DNA of 18,547 bases, taken from NCBI GenBank assembly GCA_021323495.1, contig JAJQJO010000020.1:1-18547 (forward strand). The letters are read 5' to 3'. A program made the position numbers and the translations under genes. The notes beneath the pieces were generated by a model. That model ran no database searches. It was not told the DNA's origin and saw only the letters and a list, made by a program, of their open reading frames with translations. Of this stretch, positions 1 to 7,739 are shown one piece after another (position 1 is the first letter of the stretch; the number at the start of each line of letters is the position of its first letter). This stretch comes from Cellvibrio sp. (lineage in GTDB: Bacteria > Pseudomonadota > Gammaproteobacteria > Pseudomonadales > Cellvibrionaceae).

Positions 1-308
1 ATGTGGTGATAGAGGAGAAAATCGATCCCAATAGTTACGATGCCCTTTACGGTTATGGCTATGGTTATGGTTATTATGGCCGTGGTTATCGCTATCCCTG
101 GCCATATTATGGTGGTTATGGCACTGGTGTGCGGGTGTACAACCAGGGCAGCCTGATTATTGATATAGGTGACGCCAAAACCGGAAAGCCTATTTGGCGT
201 GGTGTCTCCGAGAAGCGTTTAGGCCGCAGTATGGCACCCCAACAGCAACGCGAAGTGCTCAGTGCAGCGGTAACGGAAGTAATGGCTCATTTCCCTCCGG
301 TTAATTAA
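1..308 (+). CDS. DUF4136-type lipoprotein, C-terminal part (partial)
   Basis: The reading frame is open from the left edge to a TAA at 306-308. The GTG codons at the edge are probably internal, so the real start lies outside the window. The visible ~100 residues begin with a Tyr/Gly-rich stretch built from repeated GY pairs (about residues 17-40). A conserved-looking end follows, with 'GSLIIDIGDAKTGKPIWRG' and a final helix ending in HFPP. Gly/Tyr-rich linkers followed by a strand of the form 'l-DigDaktgk-vWrG' are typical of DUF4136 proteins, which are mostly exported lipoproteins of unknown function. The signal peptide is not in view. A strong terminator follows 16 bp after the stop. Family assignment is from motif memory and function is unknown. 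Confidence 0.7.
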   Translation, partial: VVIEEKIDPNSYDALYGYGYGYGYYGRGYRYPWPYYGGYGTGVRVYNQGSLIIDIGDAKTGKPIWRGVSEKRLGRSMAPQQQREVLSAAVTEVMAHFPPVN

Positions 309-324
309 AGTCTTGTGATTTTTC

Positions 325-350
325 AAATGGCCGCTGTTGCGGCCATTTTT
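325..350 (+). terminator. Intrinsic terminator after the DUF4136 gene
   Basis: A perfect 10-bp stem, AAATGGCCGC (325-334) with GCGGCCATTT (339-348), closes a TGTT loop and runs straight into a T tract (346-350). It ends only 20 bp before the recX start codon, leaving no room for a conventional promoter between the two. Confidence 0.9.
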
Positions 351-370
351 ATTAGAGCTGTGTTTAGTTT

Positions 371-838
371 ATGCAAAAAGTTTCACCCACACCTACGGAT
401 ATTCGCTTCAGTGCCATGAACCTGCTTGCACTACGCGAACATTCGGCCAAAGAATTAAAAGATAAACTGGGCCGCAAGTTTGAGTGTGTGGAGTTAGTGG
501 AAGAAGTTATTGCCGGATTAATAGAGCAGGACCTGCAATCCGACGAGCGGTTTACCCAAGCGTTTGTGAGTATGCGCCAACGTCAGGGAAAGGGGCCGCT
601 GATCATCAGGATGGAGCTGCGTGAAAAAGGGATTGCCAATGAGTTGATTGCCCATTTTGTTGACGACTCCGATTCCCTGTGGTTCGAACTTGCACACGAT
701 GTGTGGTGCAAAAAGTTCCGTAATGTGTTGCCTGCTGATGCCCGTGGGCGAGCAAAACAACTCCGGTTTTTACAATCTCGTGGTTTTTCCTCTCGCCATA
801 TCCAACGCCTTTTTGTCGAAACAACGGCGGAAAATTAG
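371..838 (+). CDS. recX: Regulatory protein RecX
   Basis: 155 residues, the usual RecX length. RecX binds RecA filaments and limits RecA recombinase and coprotease activity in the cytoplasm. The N-terminal helical repeat reads AMNLLALREHSAKELKDKL (about residues 15-33), the RecX signature 'a...LL..R.hS..EL..KL'. Further three-helix repeats contain 'LIEQDLQSDERFTQAFV' and 'RGRAKQLRFLQSRGFS'. The ATG at 371 has only a weak ribosome site, but an in-frame stop just upstream (365-367) and the position of the first motif support this start. recA usually lies directly upstream. Here the neighbour is a DUF4136 gene, and a terminator sits 20 bp before the start. The downstream gap to pyrG is 230 bp. 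Confidence 0.92.
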   Translation: MQKVSPTPTDIRFSAMNLLALREHSAKELKDKLGRKFECVELVEEVIAGLIEQDLQSDERFTQAFVSMRQRQGKGPLIIRMELREKGIANELIAHFVDDSDSLWFELAHDVWCKKFRNVLPADARGRAKQLRFLQSRGFSSRHIQRLFVETTAEN

Positions 839-926
839 TGAATATTCACTCCATTTCACTGCCAGTGGGTTTGTTTCCTATCTCATTTATCGCTCCGCCC
901 AACAGCCGCAGCTGACACTCTGGCGA

Positions 927-948
927 GCTTTTCATTGAGCCGAAAAGC
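927..948 (+). terminator. Possible weak hairpin downstream of recX
   Basis: GCTTTTC (927-933) can pair with GAAAAGC (942-948) over an 8-nt loop, followed by CCTTTCTGTT. The stem is AT-rich and the T run is interrupted, so this is at best a weak terminator. The remaining recX-pyrG gap (839-1068) must hold the pyrG promoter, but I cannot place a good -35/-10 pair in it. Confidence 0.25.
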
Positions 949-1068
949 CCTTTCTGTTACTCTGGCGCCCCGTCCTTAACGATAAATTCCCCTGCCTCGC
1001 AACGAGCGCTGCTGTTGGTATTTATCTCCAATCCGCTCCGCATTTTTTCACAGTTAATCAGGTTCTAC

Positions 1069-2688
1069 ATGACGCGCTATATATTCGTAACTGGTGGTGT
1101 TGTTTCTTCATTGGGCAAAGGCATCGCCTCGGCTTCCCTGGCGGCCATCCTTGAGGCGCGTGGCCTCAAAGTCACCATCATGAAGCTCGACCCCTATATC
1201 AACGTAGATCCGGGTACTATGAGTCCTTTCCAGCATGGGGAGGTATTTGTTACCGAAGATGGCGCCGAGACAGATCTGGATTTGGGTCACTATGAGCGCT
1301 TTATCCGTACCAAAATGACACGGCGCAATAATTTCACCACTGGCCGCGTATACGAGACAGTATTGCGCAAAGAGCGTCGTGGTGATTATTTGGGCGGTAC
1401 AGTACAGGTTATTCCCCATATCACCGATGAAATCAAACGCCGTATCCTTGAAGGTGGGCGCGATGTGGATGTCGCACTGGTTGAAATTGGCGGTACTGTG
1501 GGTGACATCGAATCTCAACCTTTCCTTGAAGCAGTGCGTCAGTTAAAAGTAGAAATGGGCTCGCGCGCATTACTCATGCACTTGACCCTGGTGCCTTATA
1601 TCGCCACCGCTGGCGAAACCAAAACCAAACCTACCCAGCATTCGGTGAAGGAGTTGCGCTCAATTGGTTTGCAGCCAGATATTCTCCTGTGTCGCTCCGA
1701 GCGCTTGGTGGATGAAGATTCACGCCGCAAGATTTCATTGTTTACCAACGTCGCCGAGCGCGCTGTTGTACCGTTGCCTGATGCAGACACTATTTATTCA
1801 ATTCCCCGATTATTGCAAAGCTACGGGTTGGATCAAATTGTTGTTGAGTTGCTCGGCTTGCAATGTCCGGAAGCTGATTTGAGTGAGTGGGACAAGGTTG
1901 TCGAAGGTAAATTAAATCCAGTCAACTCGATTACCATTTCCATGGTCGGTAAATACATGGAATTGCTGGATGCATACAAATCGTTGATTGAAGCATTGAC
2001 CCACGCGGGTATCCATACCCATACCAAAGTGAATATCAACTATATCGATGCCGAGCGTGTTGAAAACGAAGGTGTTGGTATTTTAAAAGACGCCGATGCC
2101 ATCCTGGTGCCCGGTGGTTTTGGCGAGCGTGGTGTCGAAGGCAAGTTGATGGCCGTGCAATATGCGCGTGAAAACAAAGTGCCTTACCTGGGTATTTGTT
2201 TGGGTATGCAATCCGTTGTTATTGAATTTGCGCGCAATGTATTGGGTTTGAAAGGTGCTAACTCTACCGAATTTGATCGCAGCTCCCCGCACCCGGTAAT
2301 TGGTTTGATTACTGAATGGATCACCTCGGATGGTGAAGTAGAAAAACGTGATGAATCCTCTGATCTTGGTGGAACCATGCGTTTGGGTGCGCAAGAATGT
2401 CGTTTGGTTCCAGGCTCCAATGCCCGTCAGGTCTATGGTGCAGATGTAATCGTTGAGCGTCATCGCCATCGCTATGAAGTTAACAATAACTACGTTGATC
2501 AATTGCAGAAAGCCGGTTTAAAAATTGGCGGCTGGTCTGCTGATGACACCTTGGTAGAAATGGTTGAAATTCCCGATCATCCCTGGTTCGTGGCTTGCCA
2601 ATTCCACCCGGAGTTTACGTCTACTCCGCGCGATGGGCACCCATTGTTTACTGCATTTGTAAAAGCGGCTCTGGCCAATAAAAAATAG
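1069..2688 (+). CDS. pyrG: CTP synthase
   Basis: 539 residues. It makes CTP from UTP, ATP and glutamine, the last step of pyrimidine nucleotide synthesis in the cytoplasm. The N-terminal synthetase domain opens with MTRYIFVTGGVVSSLGKG, carrying the ATP-binding loop, and includes 'EIGGTVGDIESQPF'. The C-terminal class I glutamine amidotransferase domain has the nucleophile in 'YLGICLGMQ' (Cys about 377) and the His/Glu pair in 'QFHPEFTS' (His about 513, Glu about 515). The frame stays open upstream to a TTG at 1015, but the family begins at MTRYIFVTGG, so the ATG at 1069 is chosen. E. coli PyrG is 545 residues. kdsA follows after 68 bp with no terminator between, so pyrG-kdsA-eno may share a transcript. 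Confidence 0.98.
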   Translation: MTRYIFVTGGVVSSLGKGIASASLAAILEARGLKVTIMKLDPYINVDPGTMSPFQHGEVFVTEDGAETDLDLGHYERFIRTKMTRRNNFTTGRVYETVLRKERRGDYLGGTVQVIPHITDEIKRRILEGGRDVDVALVEIGGTVGDIESQPFLEAVRQLKVEMGSRALLMHLTLVPYIATAGETKTKPTQHSVKELRSIGLQPDILLCRSERLVDEDSRRKISLFTNVAERAVVPLPDADTIYSIPRLLQSYGLDQIVVELLGLQCPEADLSEWDKVVEGKLNPVNSITISMVGKYMELLDAYKSLIEALTHAGIHTHTKVNINYIDAERVENEGVGILKDADAILVPGGFGERGVEGKLMAVQYARENKVPYLGICLGMQSVVIEFARNVLGLKGANSTEFDRSSPHPVIGLITEWITSDGEVEKRDESSDLGGTMRLGAQECRLVPGSNARQVYGADVIVERHRHRYEVNNNYVDQLQKAGLKIGGWSADDTLVEMVEIPDHPWFVACQFHPEFTSTPRDGHPLFTAFVKAALANKK

Positions 2689-2756
2689 TGCCTGAGCGCT
2701 CGATTGCACCCTTTTTCAAACTTTTATTGATTTAAACCATTTTGAAAGGAATACAT

Positions 2757-3608
2757 GTGTCTCAACAAATAGTAAAAGTAGGCAGCCTGAGCGTTGGCAA
2801 TTCACTGCCGTTTGTACTGTTCGGTGGTATGAATGTGCTTGAGTCGCGCGATATGGCCATGCAAGTTGCTGAAACCTATGTCCAGGTAACCCAAAGATTG
2901 GGTATTCCTTACGTATTCAAAGCATCCTTCGATAAGGCCAATCGCTCTTCAATTCACTCTTATCGCGGTCCGGGAATGGAAGAAGGGTTAAAGATTTTTC
3001 AGGAGATCAAACAGACTTTTAATATTCCGGTGATCACCGATGTACATGAAATTGACCAATGCCAACCGGTAGCGGAGATCTGTGACGTAATTCAGTTGCC
3101 TGCATTTCTCGCCCGCCAAACGGACCTGGTTATTGCTATGGCCAAAACCGGCGCAGTGATTAATATCAAAAAGCCACAGTTTTTGAGTCCCGGCCAAATG
3201 AAAAACATCGTCGAGAAATTTGGCGAATGTGGCAATGAGAAAATCATCTTATGCGACCGCGGTACCAACTTTGGTTACGACAATCTGGTTGTCGATATGC
3301 TTGGCTTTCGCACCATGCGTGAAGTCAGCGGTAATGCTCCGGTTATTTTTGATGTGACCCATTCATTGCAATGCCGCGATCCTATGGGAGCAGCATCAAG
3401 CGGTCGTCGTCATCAAGTAGCTGAATTGGCGCGTGCAGGTATGGCTGTTGGTTTGGCTGGATTGTTTCTGGAAGCGCACCCCGATCCGGACAATGCCAAA
3501 TGCGATGGTCCCAGCGCTTTACCACTCGATAAATTGCAGCCTTTCCTGCATCAAATGAAAATCATTGATGATGCTGTGAAAAACTTTCCACCACTCGATA
3601 TTAAGTGA
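2757..3608 (+). CDS. kdsA: 3-deoxy-D-manno-octulosonate 8-phosphate synthase
   Basis: 283 residues. It condenses arabinose 5-phosphate with phosphoenolpyruvate to KDO-8-phosphate for the lipopolysaccharide core. The sequence is close to E. coli KdsA throughout, with 'FGGMNVLESRD', 'FKASFDKANRSS', 'LPAFLARQTDL', 'KKPQFLSPGQM' and 'GLFLEAHPDP'. Asn at about residue 26 (GGMN) marks the metal-independent class; metal-dependent enzymes have Cys there. The start is a GTG at 2757, six bases after an AAGGA ribosome site (2746-2750). An upstream in-frame TTG would overlap that site. An out-of-frame ATG at 2755 overlaps the GTG but stops after five codons. eno starts 44 bp downstream. Confidence 0.97.
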   Translation: MSQQIVKVGSLSVGNSLPFVLFGGMNVLESRDMAMQVAETYVQVTQRLGIPYVFKASFDKANRSSIHSYRGPGMEEGLKIFQEIKQTFNIPVITDVHEIDQCQPVAEICDVIQLPAFLARQTDLVIAMAKTGAVINIKKPQFLSPGQMKNIVEKFGECGNEKIILCDRGTNFGYDNLVVDMLGFRTMREVSGNAPVIFDVTHSLQCRDPMGAASSGRRHQVAELARAGMAVGLAGLFLEAHPDPDNAKCDGPSALPLDKLQPFLHQMKIIDDAVKNFPPLDIK

Positions 3609-3652
3609 TAAGCATTAACCAATTTTGTAGAAACACACTCTGGAGAAAATGA

Positions 3653-4942
3653 ATGACTAAGATTGTTGATATCAAAGCTTTTGAAATTTTGGATAGTCGC
3701 GGTAACCCAACCGTAATGGCTGAAGTTATTCTGGATGATGGTTCCGTAGGTTCTGCGACTGCACCATCAGGCGCCTCAACTGGTTCACGTGAAGCGTTGG
3801 AATTGCGCGATGGCGATAAATCACGTTATCTGGGCAAAGGTGTTTTGAAAGCAGTTAATAATATCAACACTACTATTAAAAACCTCGTAGTGGGTATGGA
3901 TTCCCTCGATCAGCGCGCGCTTGATAATGCGATGATCAAAGCTGATGGTACTGACTTCAAAACGGTATTGGGCGCAAATGCTATATTGGCTGTGTCTTTG
4001 GCAAATGCCAAAGCGGCTGCTATCTCCAAGAAAGTTCCGCTCTACGCACATATTGCCGATCTGAATGGCACTCCAGGCAAATACTCCATGCCAGTTCCCA
4101 TGATGAACATTATCAACGGTGGCGAACACGCCGATAACAATGTCGATATCCAGGAGTTTATGGTGCAGCCAGTTGGCGCAAAAACATTTGCTGAAGCGCT
4201 GCGCATGGGGGCGGAAATTTTCCACACATTGAAGAAAATCCTGCACGATCAAGGTTTAAGCACTTCGGTGGGCGACGAAGGCGGCTTTGCTCCAAACCTG
4301 CCTTCTAATGAAGATGCGTTAAAAATTATTTCTACCGCAGTAGAAAAAGCGGGCTACAAGTTGGGTGACAACGTAACTCTGGCTTTGGATTGCGCTTCAA
4401 CGGAATTTTATAAAGATGGCAAATACGATTTGGCTGGTGAAGGTCGTGTGTTCACCACTAATGAGTTCTCAGATTATTTGGCGGATTTGGCTGCAAAATA
4501 CCCAATCATTTCTATTGAAGACGGTAAAGATGAAAGTGACTGGGCTGGCTGGGCAGATCTTACCCAAAAAATTGGCCATAAAATCCAATTGGTAGGTGAT
4601 GATCTGTTTGTAACCAATACCAAAATTTTAAAAGAAGGTATTGATAAGAAGATTGCCAACTCGATCCTGATCAAATTCAATCAGATTGGTTCTTTGTCAG
4701 AAACACTTGATGCCATCAAAATGGCACAAGATGCTGGTTACACTGCAGTAATTTCTCACCGTTCAGGTGAAACTGAAGATACCACCATCGCTGATTTGGC
4801 GGTAGCAACGGCTGCCGGGCAAATCAAGACTGGCTCCCTGTGCCGTTCAGACCGCGTTTCCAAATATAATCGCCTGTTGCGTATTGAAGCTGAATTGGGT
4901 GCTGCTGCTCCTTATAAAGGTCGCGCAGAATTCAAATCTTAA
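3653..4942 (+). CDS. eno: Enolase (phosphopyruvate hydratase)
   Basis: 429 residues. It converts 2-phosphoglycerate to phosphoenolpyruvate in glycolysis; in many gammaproteobacteria it is also part of the RNA degradosome. Visible motifs are 'DSRGNPT', 'GASTGSREALELRDGD' and the acid/base Glu209 in 'GDEGGFAPNL'. Metal ligands are Asp246 (ALDCAS), Glu289 (SIED) and Asp316 (LVGDD). The catalytic Lys341 is in 'LIKFNQIGS', and the 'SHRSGETED' loop is intact. The ATG at 3653 follows GGAG (3642-3645) with a 7-base gap. Another ATG four bases upstream is out of frame and stops after three codons. One oddity is 'EDGKDESDW', with Lys292 where Leu is usual. A terminator follows the stop within 10 bp. 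Confidence 0.98.
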   Translation: MTKIVDIKAFEILDSRGNPTVMAEVILDDGSVGSATAPSGASTGSREALELRDGDKSRYLGKGVLKAVNNINTTIKNLVVGMDSLDQRALDNAMIKADGTDFKTVLGANAILAVSLANAKAAAISKKVPLYAHIADLNGTPGKYSMPVPMMNIINGGEHADNNVDIQEFMVQPVGAKTFAEALRMGAEIFHTLKKILHDQGLSTSVGDEGGFAPNLPSNEDALKIISTAVEKAGYKLGDNVTLALDCASTEFYKDGKYDLAGEGRVFTTNEFSDYLADLAAKYPIISIEDGKDESDWAGWADLTQKIGHKIQLVGDDLFVTNTKILKEGIDKKIANSILIKFNQIGSLSETLDAIKMAQDAGYTAVISHRSGETEDTTIADLAVATAAGQIKTGSLCRSDRVSKYNRLLRIEAELGAAAPYKGRAEFKS

Positions 4943-4948
4943 AATAAT

Positions 4949-4987
4949 AAAAAAACAAAGGTCGATTGTTCGGCCTTTGTTTTTTTG
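4949..4987 (+). terminator. Intrinsic terminator after eno
   Basis: ACAAAGGTCGA (4955-4965) pairs with TCGGCCTTTGT (4970-4980) around a TTGT loop, with one G-U pair. The stem is extended by an A run on the left and a T run on the right (4980-4986). It ends 46 bp before the ftsB ATG on the same strand. The flanking A and T runs could allow termination in both directions. Confidence 0.88.
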
Positions 4988-5032
4988 TAATAAATAATTG
5001 CTTTTAACGTTTAAAAAGACCGCACAAATGTT

Positions 5033-5311
5033 ATGAAATGGCTGCTAGGTATATTGATTATAGTGCTTGTCTCGCTGCAATACCGTCTGTGGGTCGGTGA
5101 TGGCAGTCTGGCTCAAGCGCATCGCTTGGAAGCCGATATCAAATTACAGCAAGCAGAGAATGACCGTATGCGCGAGCGTAATCGTATTTTGGATGTTGAG
5201 GTAGAAGAATTAAAAACAGGCCTTGATACTATTGAAGAACGAGCGCGCAACGATATCGGTTTAATAAAAAAAGACGAAACTTTTTTTATGATTTTGGATG
5301 AAGAGCAATAG
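5033..5311 (+). CDS. ftsB: Cell division protein FtsB
   Basis: 92 residues; E. coli FtsB has 103. It is a bitopic inner-membrane protein that forms the FtsQ-FtsL-FtsB complex and helps activate septal wall synthesis. One transmembrane segment occupies about residues 3-19 (LLGILIIVLVSLQYRLW). The conserved 'YRLWVGDGSL' junction follows, then a coiled coil (about 27-70, rich in E/R/L heptads with 'ENDRMRERNRIL'). The 'EERARNDIGLIKKDETFF' motif comes near the end. The location between eno and ispD is the standard gammaproteobacterial one. No clear ribosome site precedes the ATG. A terminator lies just upstream, so promoter position and read-through are open questions. Confidence 0.95.
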   Translation: MKWLLGILIIVLVSLQYRLWVGDGSLAQAHRLEADIKLQQAENDRMRERNRILDVEVEELKTGLDTIEERARNDIGLIKKDETFFMILDEEQ

Positions 5312-5359
5312 TTGATACCGACTATATTTTATTAACTGTCCAATTTCGATATTTCCTCC

Positions 5360-6082
5360 ATGAGTCACTCACATTTTTCCAGAGTCCCCGCTTATTGGAT
5401 TGTCGTCCCCGCTGCGGGTATCGGCACCCGGATGGGAGCGGTCTGCCCCAAACAATATTTACCACTTGGTGGAAAAACTGTTATCGAGCACACCTTGGAG
5501 CGTTTGTTAACCCTGCCCGATGTTGCCGGTATCTATCTTGTGTTGGGCGCTGAAGATACGTACTGGGATAATTTACCTCTTGCACAAAATAAGCGCATTA
5601 GTCGCGTGACTGGCGGCGCTGAGCGTTGCGATTCGGTATTAAATGCCCTTGCACAATTAAAGGATAAAACGGCTCCCGATGATTGGGTGCTGGTACATGA
5701 TGCTGCTCGCCCATGTATCCAGGTGCAGAGCATTCTGAAGTTGATTGAGCAAGTAAAAAATCATCCGGTGGGTGGCATATTAGGTGTGCCGGTCAGCGAC
5801 ACTTTAAAGCAAGTCGCGGATTCAGTGATCCATTCGACTGCAGATCGCCAGTTGTTGTGGCAAGCGCAAACACCACAAATGTTTCGGTTGGAATTGTTGC
5901 GTAATTGTTTACAGCGCGCCTTGGCGGAAGGAAAACGGATTACCGATGAATCGTCTGCACTCGAATGTTATAACTATCAACCATTAATGGTTCAGGGGCG
6001 CAGCGACAATATAAAAATTACACGCCCGGAAGATCTGGCAATTGCTGCAATGCTCTTGCAACAACAAAGTTTAGCTCGCTAA
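5360..6082 (+). CDS. ispD: 2-C-methyl-D-erythritol 4-phosphate cytidylyltransferase
   Basis: 240 residues; E. coli IspD has 236. It couples MEP with CTP to give CDP-ME in the non-mevalonate isoprenoid pathway. The nucleotide-binding motif 'VPAAGIGTRMG', with the later Lys in 'CPKQYLPLGG', sits at about residues 16-38. Further motifs are 'HDAARPC', 'LGVPVSDTLKQV', 'WQAQTPQMFR' and 'TDESSALE'. The start codon lacks a recognisable ribosome site (TTCCTCC precedes it), but the next in-frame Met falls inside the active-site motif, so the ATG at 5360 is the only sensible one. It lies 48 bp after ftsB and 28 bp before ispF, and the two Isp enzymes act two steps apart in one pathway. Confidence 0.96.
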   Translation: MSHSHFSRVPAYWIVVPAAGIGTRMGAVCPKQYLPLGGKTVIEHTLERLLTLPDVAGIYLVLGAEDTYWDNLPLAQNKRISRVTGGAERCDSVLNALAQLKDKTAPDDWVLVHDAARPCIQVQSILKLIEQVKNHPVGGILGVPVSDTLKQVADSVIHSTADRQLLWQAQTPQMFRLELLRNCLQRALAEGKRITDESSALECYNYQPLMVQGRSDNIKITRPEDLAIAAMLLQQQSLAR

Positions 6083-6110
6083 TTCTTGATTATCATTACG
6101 GAATTTTAAT

Positions 6111-6590
6111 ATGTCTATGCGTATTGGTCATGGCTACGATGTCCATGCTTTTGGCTCCGGCGATAAAATTGTCATTGGTGGTGTGGTGATCCCGCACCAT
6201 CATGGTTTGGTCGCACACTCTGACGGTGATGTCCTTTTGCACGCATTGTGCGATGCGCTACTTGGTGCCGCAGCATTAGGTGATATTGGCAAGCATTTTC
6301 CTGATACGGATATGCAGTACCGCAATGCGGATAGCCGTTCTTTGTTGCGGATGGTCTATGCGAAAGTAGGGCAGTCAGGGTGGAAAATTGTCAATGCGGA
6401 TATGACAATCGTTGCACAAGCACCGCGTATGGCTACTTATATTCCCCACATGGTTGAAACTATTGCCGCTGATTTGCAGAGTGAAGTAAATCAAATTAAT
6501 GTCAAAGCAACAACCACCGAACGCTTGGGTTTTACCGGGCGCGAGGAGGGTATTGCTTGTTACGCGGTAGTACTATTAGAACCTGTTTAG
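6111..6590 (+). CDS. ispF: 2-C-methyl-D-erythritol 2,4-cyclodiphosphate synthase
   Basis: 159 residues, the family length. It cyclises CDP-ME 2-phosphate to MEcPP with release of CMP, as a trimer in the cytoplasm. The metal ligands are visible as Asp10 and His12 in 'RIGHGYDVHAF' and His44 in 'HSDGDVLLHALCDALLGA'. The substrate-site motif 'TTTERLGFTGREEGIA' lies near the C-terminus. The start at 6111 has an ACGGA-like site about 8 bases upstream. A second Met two codons later matches the E. coli start and could also be used. It follows ispD closely. truD begins 61 bp downstream, after a small GGCCA/TGGCC hairpin that lacks a T tract. Confidence 0.97.
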   Translation: MSMRIGHGYDVHAFGSGDKIVIGGVVIPHHHGLVAHSDGDVLLHALCDALLGAAALGDIGKHFPDTDMQYRNADSRSLLRMVYAKVGQSGWKIVNADMTIVAQAPRMATYIPHMVETIAADLQSEVNQINVKATTTERLGFTGREEGIACYAVVLLEPV

Positions 6591-6651
6591 GCCAGATTGG
6601 CCACAGAACGGATTGTATTTTTTAAATTTATTTCATTAGACAGGTATCGTT

Positions 6652-7632
6652 TTGACAGAATTTTCCTTGGAGTTTCCTCGCGCTTATGGTGCGTTAACAG
6701 CAACTGCTATTTTTCGCGCTCAACCTGAGGATTTTCAGGTGGATGAGGAATTGGGATATAGTCCTTCCGGTTTGGGCGAGCATGTTTTTTTGCACATTTG
6801 TAAGCGCGGTGAAAATACTGCCTGGGTTGCTGGAAAGATTGCCGAGCTCGCCAATGTTAACGTAAGTGATGTTGGATACTGCGGACGCAAAGATCGTCAT
6901 GCGGTCACTGCGCAATGGTTTAGTGTATATCTTCCGAAAGCCCCGGAACCTGATTGGACATTGCTGAACACCGAGTCGATCCAACTTTTATCCACATCCA
7001 GGCATCAACATAAGTTGCGCCGTGGCGAGCACCAGCGAAATAATTTTGTGATTCGTTTGCGCAATGTACAAACGCAAGATCGCAATTTGTTGCAACAAAA
7101 AATCGACATTATTTTTGCGCAAGGTGTTCCCAATTATTTCGGCGAACAACGTTTTGGTTTGGGTGGGAATAATTTACGGGAGGCAGAAGCTATTCTCGTT
7201 GGCGGAAAGCGTTATCGTGACAAACAAAAACGTGGGCTAATGCTGTCGGCGGCGCGCTCCTATTTATTCAATCAGGTTTTGTCGGCGCGGGTGCATGCTG
7301 ATAATTGGACGGCTTTGCTGGAAGGTGAAATAAACCCACAGTCTTCGGGTCCTTTATGGGGAAGAGGTAGGCCATTGGTGTCCGGTGCTTTGCTGGAATT
7401 GGAACAAAATGCATTGGCTGGATGGGCTGCCTGGTGTGATGGACTTGAACACGCTGGATTATCGCAAGAGCGTCGCGCACTACAATTAATTCCGGATAAT
7501 TCACATTGGTCCTGGGCGGAAAATGATTTGGTTTTGCGGTTTTCATTGGGCGCAGGAGAATTTGCTACCGCTATTTTACGTGAGCTTGCTGATCTGCAAA
7601 GCCAGGTTGATGAGGCACCTGATCCGGGCTAG
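6652..7632 (+). CDS. truD: tRNA pseudouridine(13) synthase
   Basis: 326 residues; E. coli TruD has 349. It makes pseudouridine at position 13 of tRNA(Glu) and some other tRNAs. The start region contains 'FRAQPEDFQVDEELG', the TruD N-terminal motif. The catalytic Asp81 lies in 'VGYCGRKDRHAVTAQWFSV'. Later motifs are 'HKLRRGEHQRNNFVIRLR', 'GVPNYFGEQRFG' and 'MLSAARSYLFNQVLS'. The start is a TTG at 6652, seven bases after AGG (6642-6644). An in-frame stop just upstream (6637) and the lack of an early Met support it. The next gene is pcm, 107 bp away; surE, which usually lies between, is absent. Confidence 0.95.
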   Translation: MTEFSLEFPRAYGALTATAIFRAQPEDFQVDEELGYSPSGLGEHVFLHICKRGENTAWVAGKIAELANVNVSDVGYCGRKDRHAVTAQWFSVYLPKAPEPDWTLLNTESIQLLSTSRHQHKLRRGEHQRNNFVIRLRNVQTQDRNLLQQKIDIIFAQGVPNYFGEQRFGLGGNNLREAEAILVGGKRYRDKQKRGLMLSAARSYLFNQVLSARVHADNWTALLEGEINPQSSGPLWGRGRPLVSGALLELEQNALAGWAAWCDGLEHAGLSQERRALQLIPDNSHWSWAENDLVLRFSLGAGEFATAILRELADLQSQVDEAPDPG

Positions 7633-7739
7633 CGGGAAACAATGCAACGCTATGCTATAGTTGTTGCTTTGGTTGTTTGGGTGCCAGGTAGATTCAAAAT
7701 TATATGTAGTATTGCTGTGGAAATGAGAGAGGAACCAAG

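Noticed and set aside
857..867. CACTG-C-CAGTG palindrome after recX
   Set aside because: A one-base centre cannot form an RNA hairpin of that length, and no regulator site is recognisable; probably chance.
648..938. + strand ORF running past the end of recX
   Set aside because: It overlaps most of recX in another frame, has no family resemblance, and ends in low-quality sequence.
1015..1068. 18-residue N-terminal extension of PyrG from a TTG
   Set aside because: The family starts at MTRYIFVTGG, and the extension has no conserved residues or ribosome site.
2083..2502. 139-codon - strand ORF opposite pyrG
   Set aside because: Antisense shadow within the glutaminase domain of CTP synthase.
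4502..4556. Leu-to-Lys change in the enolase SIEDG(L/K)DESDW motif as evidence of altered function
   Set aside because: All catalytic and metal residues are intact; a single surface-type change is not enough to claim altered activity.
6590..6602. GGCCA-GAT-TGGCC hairpin after ispF as a terminator
   Set aside because: Only five base pairs with a three-base loop and no T tract directly after it.
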